A DNA stretch of 64,000 nucleotides from Agrococcus sp. Marseille-P2731 (GCF_900117395.1 NZ_FPEG01000003.1:248001-312000), one strand, 5' to 3'; counted from the first letter of the stretch, positions 36,169 to 46,235 are shown. Numbers and translations: made by a program. The notes: generated by a model from the sequence alone, not told the origin.

Positions 36169-36606
36169 CTAGGGGCGCAGCGCCTCGATCGCCTCGTCGC
36201 GCGCGGTGGCGGCCGCGATGCGGTCGGCGACCCCGGATGCGTCGAGCGCGTTGGCGAGCTCGGCCAGCATCGTGAGGTGGCGCTTCGCGCTCGTCGCGGC
36301 GAGCCCGATCACCACCCGCACCGGATCGTGGTGGGGGTGCCCGAAGACCACCGGCTCCTCGAGCACGACGATCGCGAGCGCGTCGCGGCGCACCACCGCG
36401 CTCGCGCGCGCGTGCGGCACGGCGACGCCGGGGGCGACCACGCAGTAGGGCCCGGACTGCTCGATCTGCTGCACGAGCTCGTCGACGTAGGCGCGGCCGA
36501 CCGCGCCGGCCGTCACGAGGTCGACGCCCGCCGCGCGCACGGCAGCGCGCCAGTCCGCGGCACGGACCCCGGGCGAGAACGTCGCCCGGTCGAGCGGCAG
36601 CGTCAT
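36169..36606 (-). CDS. Orphan PTS EIIA domain protein (fructose/mannitol type)
   Basis: A 145-residue single-domain EIIA. The phosphorylated histidine is expected in VAVPHARAS, and FGHPHHDPVRVVIGLAATSAKRHL is the conserved strand-helix region. No EIIB or EIIC gene is nearby, and its ATG overlaps the adenosine deaminase stop. A regulatory role, or service to a permease encoded elsewhere, is therefore more likely than direct uptake. Enzyme I, its presumed phosphate source, is at 58.2 kb. Confidence 0.88.
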   Translation of the reverse strand: MTLPLDRATFSPGVRAADWRAAVRAAGVDLVTAGAVGRAYVDELVQQIEQSGPYCVVAPGVAVPHARASAVVRRDALAIVVLEEPVVFGHPHHDPVRVVIGLAATSAKRHLTMLAELANALDASGVADRIAAATARDEAIEALRP

Positions 36607-37709
36607 CGGAGGTCGTCGAACCCGTCGGAGATCTGGTCGGCGAGCTCGTCTCGCTCCTCGATCGTGCAGAACGCGCTCGCAGCGGCGTTCTGCGTCACCT
36701 GCTCGAGGTCGTCGAGATCCCAGTCGAAGGCCTCCACCAGCAGGCCGAGCTCTCGGGTGAGCGTGGTGCGCGACTGCAGCCGGTTGTCGGTGTTGACGGT
36801 GACGCAGAAGCCCAGCTGGTGCAGCAGGTCGATCGGGTGATCGGCGAGCGTCGAGCCCCACTGCGCAATCGTGCCCGTCTGCAGGTTCGACGAGGGGCTC
36901 ACCTCGAGCGCGATCTCGCGATCCTTGACCCACTCGGCGATCTCGCCCAGGCGCACGACGATCGCGTCCTCCGACTCCTCCTCGATGACGATGTCCTCGG
37001 CGATGCGCGTGCCGTGGCCGAGCCGCAGGGCGCGGCCGGAGAAGAGCGCGTCGGCGATCGAGTCGATGCCCGCCCCCTCGCCCGCGTGCACGGTGGCAGG
37101 GAAGTGCGCCTTCGCCAGCAGGTCGAACGCGGACCGCATGCGGGAGGCGGGGAAGCCGTCCTCCGGGCCTGCGATGTCGAAGCCGACGGCTCCGGTGTCG
37201 CGGTGGCGGAGCGCGAGCTCGGCGATCTCGTCGCCGCGGTCGAGGTGCCGCATGGCGCTCACGAGCTGGCCGATGCGGATGCGGCCGCCGTGCGTCGCGA
37301 CGAGGTCGATGGCCTCCTCGATGCCTGCCTGCACGGCTTCGACCGCCTGGTCGAGCGTGAGGCCGCGCTGCAGGTGCTGCTCCGGCGCCCAGCGGATCTC
37401 GCCGTAGATCACGCCGTCCTCGGCGAGGTCGAGCACGAACTCCTTCGCGACCCGGTGCAGCCCGTGCTCGGTCTGCATGACGGCCGTCGTGATGTCGAAG
37501 GTCTGCAGGTACTCGGGCAGCGAGCCGGACTCCGACTGCGCGGCGAACCAGTCGCCGAGCCCTGCCGCGTCCGTCGAGGGCAGCTCGAGGCCGATCTCCT
37601 CGGCCAGCTCGATGATCGTCTGCGGGCGGAGCCCGCCGTCGAGGTGATCGTGCAGGCTCACCTTTGGCAGCGTCTGGATGTCGACGCCGTCGACCTCATA
37701 CCGGCTCAT
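36603..37709 (-). CDS. add: Adenosine deaminase
   Basis: Deaminates adenosine and deoxyadenosine to inosine nucleosides. The 368-residue TIM-barrel protein has the zinc motif SLHDHLDGG, the EIRWAPEQH strand, the catalytic VHAGEGAG (His-x-Gly-Glu), RLGHGTRI and NTDNRLQSRT with the metal-binding Asp. GGAGGCGGA lies directly before the ATG at 37709. TAGCAT further upstream gives this gene and the EIIA gene their own promoter at the end of the nucleoside locus. Confidence 0.93.
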   Translation of the reverse strand: MSRYEVDGVDIQTLPKVSLHDHLDGGLRPQTIIELAEEIGLELPSTDAAGLGDWFAAQSESGSLPEYLQTFDITTAVMQTEHGLHRVAKEFVLDLAEDGVIYGEIRWAPEQHLQRGLTLDQAVEAVQAGIEEAIDLVATHGGRIRIGQLVSAMRHLDRGDEIAELALRHRDTGAVGFDIAGPEDGFPASRMRSAFDLLAKAHFPATVHAGEGAGIDSIADALFSGRALRLGHGTRIAEDIVIEEESEDAIVVRLGEIAEWVKDREIALEVSPSSNLQTGTIAQWGSTLADHPIDLLHQLGFCVTVNTDNRLQSRTTLTRELGLLVEAFDWDLDDLEQVTQNAAASAFCTIEERDELADQISDGFDDLR

Positions 37710-37741
37710 TCCGCCTCCGTCATCGGGTGCCTGGGGCTCCG

Positions 37742-37747
37742 ATGCTA
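37742..37747 (-). promoter_or_regulatory. -10 element TAGCAT for add-EIIA
   Basis: TAGCAT on the minus strand lies 32 nt before the add ATG, in the 96-nt gap after deoA. The leader holds a normal ribosome-binding site. Confidence 0.4.
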
Positions 37748-37805
37748 CCCGGCTCGAGCGACGGCACGATGACGGATGCGGGCCGAGGCCCATCGCACCC
37801 GGTCG

Positions 37806-39087
<1,282 letters not shown>

Positions 39088-39095
<8 letters not shown>

Positions 39096-39513
39096 GGGTG
39101 CTGCTCCTCTGGTGCTCGGTGTAGTCGTCCAGCGCGGCCGGGCCGAAGGCATCCGGCAGCACCTCCTCCATGGTGCGGATGCCGCTGACGGTGTCGAGCA
39201 GCATGCCCGGCGCCGCATGCTCGGAGAGCAGCTGGCGGCAGCGGCCGCACGGCATGAGCCGCTCGCCGGCGCCGTTCACGCAGGCGAAGGCCACGAGCCT
39301 GCCGCCGCCGCCCATCACCATCTCGCTCACGAGCGAGCACTCGGCGCAGAGGGTCACGCCGTAGGCGGCGTTCTCGATGTTGGCGCCCGCGACGATGCGG
39401 CCGTCGTCGACGAGCGCTGCGGCGCCCACCGGGAAGCGCGAGTAGGGCACGTAGGCCCTGCTCGACGCCTCGACGGCGCGCGCGTGCAGCGCATCCCAGT
39501 CGATCTCGCTCAT
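39088..39513 (-). CDS. cdd: Cytidine deaminase
   Basis: A 141-residue zinc enzyme that turns cytidine and deoxycytidine into uridine nucleosides. SRFPVGAAAL, the catalytic ENAAYGVTLCAECSL region (Glu and a zinc Cys) and MPCGRCRQ with two zinc Cys are all present. It lies 12 nt after the permease gene, in the order transport, deamination, phosphorolysis. Confidence 0.95.
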
Positions 39514-39525
39514 GGTGCGCCGCCC

Positions 39526-40821
39526 CTACTGCTTGACGTAGGCCTTGCCGCTCGCCGCAGGGGCGCGCGACTGACCGATGAAGCCCGCCACGGCGAGGAT
39601 CGTGATGACGTACGGCAGCATGAGCATGAACTCGCTCGGCACCGGGGAGCCGATCGCCCCGAGCGTCTGCTGCAGCGCTGAGGCGAAGCCGAACAGCAGC
39701 GCCGCGAAGGTCGCCTTGATCGGGTGCCACTGGCCGAAGATCACCGCGGCGAGCGCGATGTAGCCCAGGCCCGCCGTCATCTCGCGCGTGAACGCGCCGT
39801 TGGAGTCGAGCGTGAAGTAGGCGCCGCCGAGGCCCGCGACCGCGCCGGCGAGCGACACGTTCCAGAAGCGCAGCTTCGTGACCTTGATGCCGACCGTGTC
39901 GGCCGCGAGCGGGTGCTCGCCGATCGCGCGGAGCCGCAGGCCCCACGTGGTGCGGAACAGGCCCCAGGCGATGAGCGGCACGATGACGTACATCGCGTAG
40001 ACGATGATCGACTGCTTGAACAGCGCCGGGCCGAGGAGCGGGATGCTCTCGAGCAGCGGGATGGGGATCTTCGGCAGCCGCTCGGGAGAGTTGAGCGCCG
40101 GGTTGTCGCTGAGCACCGAGGAGTAGAGGAAGTTGGTCAGGCCGGCGATCAGCACGTTGAGCACGACGCCGACGATGACCTGCTCGACGTAGTAGCGGAT
40201 CGCGAAGACCGCGAGCACCATCGAGACGAGCACGGCCGCGAGCATCGCGGCGAGCACGCCCAGCATGGTGACGCCGGTGGTGGAGGCGACGACGGCGCCC
40301 GTGAAGGCGCCGCACAGGAGCTGCGCCTCGATGGCGATGTTGACGACGCCGGCCCGCTCGGAGATCACGCCGCCCATCGCGCCGAAGATCAGTGGCACCG
40401 AGAGGCCGATGGTGGCGAAGAGGAGACCGGGGATGGGGATCATCGCTCCGGCGCCGGCCCAGGTGAGGAAGCCCAGCACGAACAGGATGCCGAAGGCGAT
40501 CGGGAGCCACATGCCCTGCTGGCGCAGGGTCGCGACCGCCCAGGAGGACAGGGCGGTGAGCGCTGCGAGCAGCACGACGACCACGACACCCGTCGCGCGG
40601 GCGGGCAGCACCGCGTCGGGCAGGGCGAAGAAGTCGCCGGCGGACGCCAGGCGAAGCCTCGCCTCGCCGTCTCGGCCGAGCAGCACCATGAGGAGCAGCG
40701 CGATCACGGTCAGCACCGCGTAGGAGATCGGCGCCTTCCAGTGCTTGACGACGGCGCGCTCGAGCTCCACGGTCTCGGGTGAGGCGGGGGCGGGGGTCGC
40801 GACGGGCTGCGAGGTGCTCAT
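39526..40821 (-). CDS. ABC transporter permease for nucleosides, second subunit
   Basis: A 431-residue polytopic permease of the BPD_transp_2 family (NupQ/YufQ-like): about ten hydrophobic segments, with FGAMGGVISERAGVVNIAIEAQLL and LRAIGEHPLAADTVGI as the conserved cytoplasmic regions. The ATG at 40821 overlaps the preceding permease stop (ATGA). It has an extra pair of N-terminal helices (~30-120) compared with minimal members. It forms the channel with the upstream permease. Confidence 0.88.
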   Translation of the reverse strand: MSTSQPVATPAPASPETVELERAVVKHWKAPISYAVLTVIALLLMVLLGRDGEARLRLASAGDFFALPDAVLPARATGVVVVVLLAALTALSSWAVATLRQQGMWLPIAFGILFVLGFLTWAGAGAMIPIPGLLFATIGLSVPLIFGAMGGVISERAGVVNIAIEAQLLCGAFTGAVVASTTGVTMLGVLAAMLAAVLVSMVLAVFAIRYYVEQVIVGVVLNVLIAGLTNFLYSSVLSDNPALNSPERLPKIPIPLLESIPLLGPALFKQSIIVYAMYVIVPLIAWGLFRTTWGLRLRAIGEHPLAADTVGIKVTKLRFWNVSLAGAVAGLGGAYFTLDSNGAFTREMTAGLGYIALAAVIFGQWHPIKATFAALLFGFASALQQTLGAIGSPVPSEFMLMLPYVITILAVAGFIGQSRAPAASGKAYVKQ

Positions 40822-42227
40822 GCCTGCGCTCCCTTCTGCTCGGTCATGGCTCGGAGCGCTGCCTCGTCGCGGCGCTGGCGGCGCGACTTCTTGCCGGGCT
40901 GCGGGAGCCCGAACATGGCCCGCACGAGCGGCGGCGCGGCGATGAAGAGGACGATGAAGGACTGCACCACGAGGATGATGTCGATCGGCACGCCTTCGGC
41001 GGCCTGCATGCGGAAGCCGCCGGCCTTGAAGGCGCCGAAGAGGAGGCCGGCGAAGAAGGTGCCCCACGGCGTCGAGCCGCCGAGCAGCGCGACCGTGATC
41101 GCGTCGAAGCCGATGCCCGCGTCGATGCCGGAGGTGAAGCCGGTCGTGACCGAGCCCGTCACCTGCTGCGCACCGGCGAGGCCCATGAAGCCACCCGCGA
41201 AGAGCATGGCGAGCACCGTGATGCGCTTGACGTTCATGCCCGCGTTCAGCGCCGCGCTCGGGTTGTACCCGACCGCGCGGAACTGGAAGCCGAGGTTCGA
41301 GCGGTTGATGAGCCACGAGCAGAACACCACCGCGGCGACCGACAGCACGAAGCCCCAGTGCAGGGTGAACGGCGGCCCGAAGATCGACGGCAGCACCGCC
41401 GTCTCCGGCATCGGAGGCGAGATGGGGTTGTTGTTCACGGCGTTCTGCAGCAGGCCCGGCGTGCGCAGCATCCAGGTGATGAACCACAGCGCCACGAAGT
41501 TCAGCATGATCGTGACGATCACCTCGTGTGCGCCCGTGTAGGCCTTCAGCGCGCCGGCGACGGCACCCCAGAGTGCTCCGGCGACGATGCCGACGGCGAT
41601 CGCGACGAGCACGTGCAGCACCGGCGGCAGCTGGAACGAGAAGCCCACCCAGCCGGCAGCGGCGGCCGCCCACAGCATCTGGCCGCGGCCACCGATGTTG
41701 AACAGGCCGACGCGGAACGCGATCGCGACGCCGAGGCCGGCCGCGATGAGCGGGGTGGCGAAGTTGAGCGTGTCGGTGAACGGCTTGATCAGCTGGGCGA
41801 AGCCCGCGTCGGCGCGCGAGAAGTTGAGGATCGAGCCCTGGAAGAGCGCGGAGTAGGCGCCGAAGACCGCCTCCCAGACCGCGCTGAGCATGTCGGCGGG
41901 ACGGGCGAAGAAGTATCCGCTCGTCTCCTGCACCCGCTCGTCGGTGAGGGCGATGAGGATGCCGCCCACGATGAGCGAGGTGACGATCGCCAGCAGCGCC
42001 ATCACCAGGTTGCCGCCCATGATGCGCTGGAAGGCGCTGTTCCACGGATCGGCGTCCCCGACGACCTGGCGGTCGTCGGTCGGCGGGGCGACCGTCGGCG
42101 CTTCGACCTCCGCCGCCTCGGGTGCGTGCACCACCGGTGCCCCCTCGCCGGAGTCGGGAGACCCGCCCGCGTGGGGCTGCTGCGCAGGCTGGATCGGGTC
42201 GTCGGCGTCGCGCGGCTGATCGTTCAC
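40818..42227 (-). CDS. ABC transporter permease for nucleosides, first subunit
   Basis: A 469-residue permease (NupP/YufP-like). A ~60-residue acidic, proline-rich N-terminal tail precedes the first membrane helix. Conserved cytoplasmic regions are FRVGLFNIGGRGQML, FRAVGYNPSAALNAGMNVKR and VALLGGSTPWGTFFAGLLFGA. GTG 42227 overlaps the ATPase stop (GTGA). The unusual charged tail could affect assembly or regulation but resembles no domain I know. Confidence 0.88.
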   Translation of the reverse strand: MNDQPRDADDPIQPAQQPHAGGSPDSGEGAPVVHAPEAAEVEAPTVAPPTDDRQVVGDADPWNSAFQRIMGGNLVMALLAIVTSLIVGGILIALTDERVQETSGYFFARPADMLSAVWEAVFGAYSALFQGSILNFSRADAGFAQLIKPFTDTLNFATPLIAAGLGVAIAFRVGLFNIGGRGQMLWAAAAAGWVGFSFQLPPVLHVLVAIAVGIVAGALWGAVAGALKAYTGAHEVIVTIMLNFVALWFITWMLRTPGLLQNAVNNNPISPPMPETAVLPSIFGPPFTLHWGFVLSVAAVVFCSWLINRSNLGFQFRAVGYNPSAALNAGMNVKRITVLAMLFAGGFMGLAGAQQVTGSVTTGFTSGIDAGIGFDAITVALLGGSTPWGTFFAGLLFGAFKAGGFRMQAAEGVPIDIILVVQSFIVLFIAAPPLVRAMFGLPQPGKKSRRQRRDEAALRAMTEQKGAQA

Positions 42228-43750
42228 GCTGCGGCTCCTTCTGCGTGGCTCTGTCGTTCGCCGGCCATCATCAGGCCGAGGGTGTCGCGGCTCGTGTCCG
42301 AGGGCACGATGCCGACGACGCCGCCGCGATACATCACGGCGATGCGGTCCGCGAGCCCGACGACCTCGTCGAGCTCGGTCGAGACCACGATGACGGGGAT
42401 GCCCGCGTCGCGCGTCGCGATGATCTGGCTGTGCACGAACTCGATCGAGCCGACGTCGAGGCCGCGCGTGGGCTGCGACGCCACGAAGAGGGCGAGGGGA
42501 CGGCCGAGCTCGCGGGCGAGCACGACCTTCTGCTGGTTGCCGCCCGACAGGGTGCCGACGCGCGTGTGGATGTCCTGCGCGCGGATGTCGAAGGCGCCGA
42601 GCTTCTCGGTCGCGAACTCGTCGCGCGCGCCGCGGTCGACCGTGCCGGCCGAGACGAAGGGCGCGCCGCGGTAGCGGTCGAGCATGAGGTTCTCGGCGAT
42701 CGAGTACTGCCCGACCAGGCCGTCGACGTTGCGGTCCTCCGGCACGAAGCCGACTCCCGAGTCGAGCACCTGGCGCACCGACCTGCCAAGCAGCTCGTGG
42801 CCGTTGAGGCTGATGGAGCCCGCCGACTTCGGCTGCAGGCCCAGGATCGCCTCGGTGAGCTCGGTCTGGCCGTTCCCCTGCACGCCGGCGATGCACAGCA
42901 CCTCGCCACCCTGCACGGTGAAGGAGACGTCGTTGACGACCTTCTGGCCGATCGCGTCGAGGACGGTCAGACCGCTCACCCGCAGCTCGTTGTCGGTGTG
43001 CACGGGCGGGCTCTTCTGCACCGTGAGCTCGACAGGGCGGCCGACCATCATGGATGCGAGCTCGGTGCTCGAGGAGTCGGGGCTCGCCTCGCCGACGACC
43101 TTGCCCAGCCGGATGACCGTGATGCGGTCGGCGATCGCGCGCACCTCGCGGAGCTTGTGGGTGATGAAGACGATCGCGGTGCCCTCGTCGCGCAGCTGCT
43201 GCATGATCGCCATCAGCTCGTCGGTCTCCTGCGGCGTGAGCACGGCGGTGGGCTCGTCGAAGACGAGCACCTTGGCGTCCTGCGAGAGGGCCTTGATGAT
43301 CTCGACCCGCTGCTGGACGCCGACGGGGAGGTCCTCGATCTTGGCGTCGGGGTCGATGTGGAAGCCGAAGCGCCGCGAGATCTCGAGCACCTTCTGCTTC
43401 GCGCCGGCGAGGCCGCCGAGCGCGCGCTCGTGGCCGAGCAGCACGTTCTCGGCGACGGTGAAGACGGGGATGAGCATGAAGTGCTGGTGCACCATGCCGA
43501 TGCCGGCGCGCATCGCGTCGCCGGGGCCGGAGAATCGCTGCACCTCGCCGTCGAGGAGGATCTCGCCCTCCTCGGCGCGGTAGAGGCCGTAGAGGACGTT
43601 CATGAGGGTCGACTTGCCCGCGCCGTTCTCGCCGAGGAGGCAGTGGATCTCGCCCGCCCTGACCTGCAGGTCGATGTGATCGTTCGCGGTGAGCGCCCCG
43701 AAGCGCTTCGTGATGCCTCGCAGTTCGAGGGTCGAGTGCTCGAGAGTCAT
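42224..43750 (-). CDS. Tandem-NBD ABC transporter ATPase for nucleosides
   Basis: A 508-residue ATPase with two NBDs (NupO/YufO and sugar type). NBD1 has GENGAGKST, the signature-like LPVGVQQRVEI and VLVFDEPTAVLT. NBD2 has the degenerate Walker A GVQGNGQTEL, LSGGNQQKV and a Walker B region reading ASQPTRGLD without the usual acidic pair, as is normal for this family. GAAGGAAGG precedes the ATG at 43750. It energises uptake together with the two permeases and BMP-type lipoproteins. Confidence 0.92.
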   Translation of the reverse strand: MTLEHSTLELRGITKRFGALTANDHIDLQVRAGEIHCLLGENGAGKSTLMNVLYGLYRAEEGEILLDGEVQRFSGPGDAMRAGIGMVHQHFMLIPVFTVAENVLLGHERALGGLAGAKQKVLEISRRFGFHIDPDAKIEDLPVGVQQRVEIIKALSQDAKVLVFDEPTAVLTPQETDELMAIMQQLRDEGTAIVFITHKLREVRAIADRITVIRLGKVVGEASPDSSSTELASMMVGRPVELTVQKSPPVHTDNELRVSGLTVLDAIGQKVVNDVSFTVQGGEVLCIAGVQGNGQTELTEAILGLQPKSAGSISLNGHELLGRSVRQVLDSGVGFVPEDRNVDGLVGQYSIAENLMLDRYRGAPFVSAGTVDRGARDEFATEKLGAFDIRAQDIHTRVGTLSGGNQQKVVLARELGRPLALFVASQPTRGLDVGSIEFVHSQIIATRDAGIPVIVVSTELDEVVGLADRIAVMYRGGVVGIVPSDTSRDTLGLMMAGERQSHAEGAAA

Positions 43751-43831
43751 GGGCCTTCCTTCGACGACGCTGACGACGTGGGTGAATCTAGCCGGTGGCG
43801 AGCCGCTCGCGCGGACCGGCGGCCGTGCACG

Positions 43832-43865
43832 CGCGTGGGGGCCGGCCGGAGCCGACCCCCACGCG
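43832..43865 (-). terminator. Intercistronic hairpin between BMP lipoprotein and ABC ATPase
   Basis: Perfect 10-bp arms CGCGTGGGGG / CCCCCACGCG with a 14-nt loop begin 10 bp after the lipoprotein stop. Within an operon this fits a leaky terminator or mRNA-stabilising stem that raises binding protein above transporter. That role is inferred. Confidence 0.55.
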
Positions 43866-43875
43866 AGCAGCGCCC

Positions 43876-44970
43876 TTACGGGCTGGCGGGCGACTCGACG
43901 ACGATCTCGCCGGCGATGATCGCCTCGCGGATCTCGTCGAGCTGCGTCTGCAGCTCCGCGTCGACCGAGTCCTCGAAGTCGTGGAACGGCGCGATGCCGA
44001 CGCCCTCGTTCTCGAGCGTGCCGACGTAGGGCTCGTTCGAGAACTCGCCGCTCGCGGTCTCGGTGATGACGGTCTCCACACCGGTCGCCATGCCCTTCAG
44101 CACCGACGTCAGGAAGAGGTCGCCGTTCTCGGGCGAGGTCTCGTAGAGGTCGGCGTCGACGCCGATCATCGCGATGCCCGAGTCGTCGCCCGCGTCGCGG
44201 ATGGCCTCGATCGCCGAGAGGAAGATCGGGCCGCCGACCGGCATGAGCACGTCAGCGCCCTGGTCGATGTAGGTCTGCGCCATGGCCTTCGCCTCGACGC
44301 CGGCCGCGAAGCCGCCCGTGAACGAGCCGGTCTGCGCCTCGGCGTCCCAGCCGAGGATCTGCACGTCGGCGTCGTTCTGCTCGTTGAAGTACTCAGCGCC
44401 CTCGACGAAGCCGTCCATGAAGATCGTCACCGGCGGGATCTGGATGCCGCCCCATGTCGCGATGATGCCCGACTCGGAGTGCGAGGCGGCTGCGTAGCCG
44501 GCGAGGAACGCGGCCTCGGCCGTGTTGAAGACGATCGGCTTGACGTTGTCGGCCGTGATCGAGTTGTCGTCGATGATCGCGAAGCTGACGTCGGGGTTCG
44601 CGGTGGCGGCGGCGCCGGTGGCCTCGGCGAGGTTGAACCCCACGGAGACGACCATGTTGCAGCCGCCGGAGATGACGCTGTCGAGGTTCGGCGCGTAGTC
44701 CGACGGCGAGGAGGACTCGACCTCGACGCCCTCGACGCCGAGCGTCTCGGAAGCGGCACGGAGGCCCTCTGCACCGAGCTGGTTAAACGAGCGGTCGTCG
44801 AACCCGCCCTCGTCCGAGACGATGCAGGGCTGGATGTCGGTGGTGGGCACCTCAGCGGCGGGCTCGGAGCCCGACGGTGCCTCGGGGGCGGCGGAGCAGC
44901 CTGCGAGCAGCAGCGCTGCGCCGACGGCGAGCACGCCGCCTCGCGCAGCAGAACGGGTGAACTTCCTCAA
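43876..44970 (-). CDS. BMP-family nucleoside-binding lipoprotein, operon-linked copy
   Basis: A 364-residue lipoprotein. The start is TTG 44970, because GGAGG lies 5 nt upstream and the product then opens with a normal signal peptide (RKFTRSAARGG, a hydrophobic core, LLLAGC lipobox at ~22). The next frame-open ATG at 45018 would bury that ribosome-binding site inside the gene. The mature part shows DEGGFDDRSFNQLGAEG and IPPVTIFMDGFVEGAEYFNEQ, typical of the BMP/PnrA family that binds purine or pyrimidine nucleosides. It probably delivers nucleosides to the ABC transporter encoded downstream. Confidence 0.92.
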   Translation of the reverse strand: MRKFTRSAARGGVLAVGAALLLAGCSAAPEAPSGSEPAAEVPTTDIQPCIVSDEGGFDDRSFNQLGAEGLRAASETLGVEGVEVESSSPSDYAPNLDSVISGGCNMVVSVGFNLAEATGAAATANPDVSFAIIDDNSITADNVKPIVFNTAEAAFLAGYAAASHSESGIIATWGGIQIPPVTIFMDGFVEGAEYFNEQNDADVQILGWDAEAQTGSFTGGFAAGVEAKAMAQTYIDQGADVLMPVGGPIFLSAIEAIRDAGDDSGIAMIGVDADLYETSPENGDLFLTSVLKGMATGVETVITETASGEFSNEPYVGTLENEGVGIAPFHDFEDSVDAELQTQLDEIREAIIAGEIVVESPASP

Positions 44971-45027
44971 GGGATCCTCCAGTGCAAAGGATGCTCGCCG
45001 CGACGCGGCTGAGCGCATGATGGATCG

Positions 45028-45033
45028 AGCATA
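45028..45033 (-). promoter_or_regulatory. -10 element TATGCT for the nucleoside transport operon
   Basis: TATGCT on the minus strand lies ~57 nt upstream of the TTG start. No good -35 was seen, which would suit activator dependence. Confidence 0.35.
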
Positions 45034-45071
45034 GGGCCGCGCGCGAGGCCGCCAGGCCGATCATCGGGCAC

Positions 45072-45089
45072 TGCAACGCAATCGTTGCA
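45072..45089. promoter_or_regulatory. Inverted repeat TGCAACG-N4-CGTTGCA, possible LacI-type operator
   Basis: TGCAACG (45072-45078) and CGTTGCA (45083-45089) form a perfect 7-bp inverted repeat 38 nt upstream of the -10 of the transport operon. GTTGCA half-sites recall CytR-type nucleoside regulators. No LacI gene is in the window, so the regulator is unknown. Confidence 0.5.
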
Positions 45090-45115
45090 ATCGCGAGGTT
45101 GTCTCAGGCTCGACC

Positions 45116-46195
45116 TCAGCGGCCGAAGGGCGAATCGATCACGATCTCGCCGGCGACGATCTGCCCGCGGAGCGCATCGAGCTCGGCCTTCGTCTCGTCG
45201 CTGACGCGGCTCTCGAGGTCGTGGAAGGGCGCGATGTCCACGCCGCCGTTCTCGAGGGTGCCGATGATCGCCTCCGCAGAGATGGACCCGTCGACCGCGT
45301 CGGTCACGGCCCGCAGCACCGCATCCTCGGTGTCCTTGAGGATGCTCGTGAGCAGCAGCGGACGGAACTCGGCGGGCAGCGTCTCGTAGCCGTCGTTGTC
45401 GACCCAGATGACGAGCGCCTCGCCGCCGGCGTCGAGGGAGGCGCGGAAGGCGCCCTCCCCCACCTGGCCGGCCACCGGGAGGATGACGTCGGCACCCTGC
45501 GCGATGAACGCCTGGGTCTGCGACTGGCCGAGGCTGACGTTCTCGTAGTCGCCCGTGAAGGTGCCGTCCTGCTCCTCGGTGTCCCACCCGAGCAGCCGCA
45601 CCTCCGTGCCCTTGGCCTCGTTGTAGGCCTCGATGCCGGCGGCGAAGCCGTCCATGAACAGCGTCACGGGCGGCTGGTTGGTGCCGCCGAAGGTCGCGAC
45701 GACCCCGGTCTCCGAGACGGATGCGGCGGTGTAGCCGGCCAGGAACGCCGCCTGCGCGGTGTCGAAGACGATGGAGCGCACGTTCTCGCCCGCGACAATC
45801 TCGTCGACGATCGCGAACTGCACGTCGGGGTTCGCGGCCGCCTGCTCCTGCGTGGCGGCGACGAGCTCGTAGCCGACGGTCAGCACGAAGCCGCAGCCCG
45901 TGTCGACCGCGGCCTGCACGTTCGGCGCGAGGTCGCTCTCGGTCGTGGAGACCAGCGCGTTCGCGTCGACGCCCAGCTCCGCGTCGGCGCGCTGCATGCC
46001 CGCCCAGCTCGTCTCGTTGAACGAGCGGTCGTTCAGTCCGCCGGAGTTGGTGACCATCTGCGCGCACTCCAGCGCCTGCTCAGCCCCCGGGTCGGCGGGA
46101 CCGGAGGCACCATCGGTCGCAGCGGGTGGCGGCGTGCTGCACGCGGCCAGCACGAGGAGCGCGGCGAGCGCGGGGACAGCGAGGATGCGGGACAC
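45116..46195 (-). CDS. BMP-family nucleoside-binding lipoprotein, upstream paralogue
   Basis: A 359-residue lipoprotein with signal peptide SRILAVPALAALLVLAAC (lipobox Cys ~19). It is clearly homologous along its length to the next gene: NSGGLNDRSFNETSWAG, NQPPVTLFMDGFAAGIEAYNEAKG and ILGWD/LLGWD-type segments align. Divergence is high enough to suggest an old tandem duplication. AAGGAG precedes the GTG at 46195. The 145-nt gap to the second copy has its own promoter signals, so the two copies may be expressed differently and bind different nucleosides. Confidence 0.92.
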   Translation of the reverse strand: MSRILAVPALAALLVLAACSTPPPAATDGASGPADPGAEQALECAQMVTNSGGLNDRSFNETSWAGMQRADAELGVDANALVSTTESDLAPNVQAAVDTGCGFVLTVGYELVAATQEQAAANPDVQFAIVDEIVAGENVRSIVFDTAQAAFLAGYTAASVSETGVVATFGGTNQPPVTLFMDGFAAGIEAYNEAKGTEVRLLGWDTEEQDGTFTGDYENVSLGQSQTQAFIAQGADVILPVAGQVGEGAFRASLDAGGEALVIWVDNDGYETLPAEFRPLLLTSILKDTEDAVLRAVTDAVDGSISAEAIIGTLENGGVDIAPFHDLESRVSDETKAELDALRGQIVAGEIVIDSPFGR

Positions 46196-46221
46196 GGCGA
46201 CTCCTTCAGGCAGGTGGCGCC

Positions 46222-46227
46222 ATGCTA
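46222..46227 (-). promoter_or_regulatory. -10 element TAGCAT for the upstream BMP gene
   Basis: TAGCAT lies 26 nt before the GTG at 46195, inside the 40-nt gap after manC. The leader is just long enough for the AAGGAG site. Confidence 0.45.
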
Positions 46228-46235
46228 GCCCGCGC

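Noticed and set aside
43876..45018. Longer start of the operon-linked BMP gene at ATG 45018
   Set aside because: It would place a non-signal-like extension before the signal peptide and bury the GGAGG site that lies 5 nt before TTG 44970.
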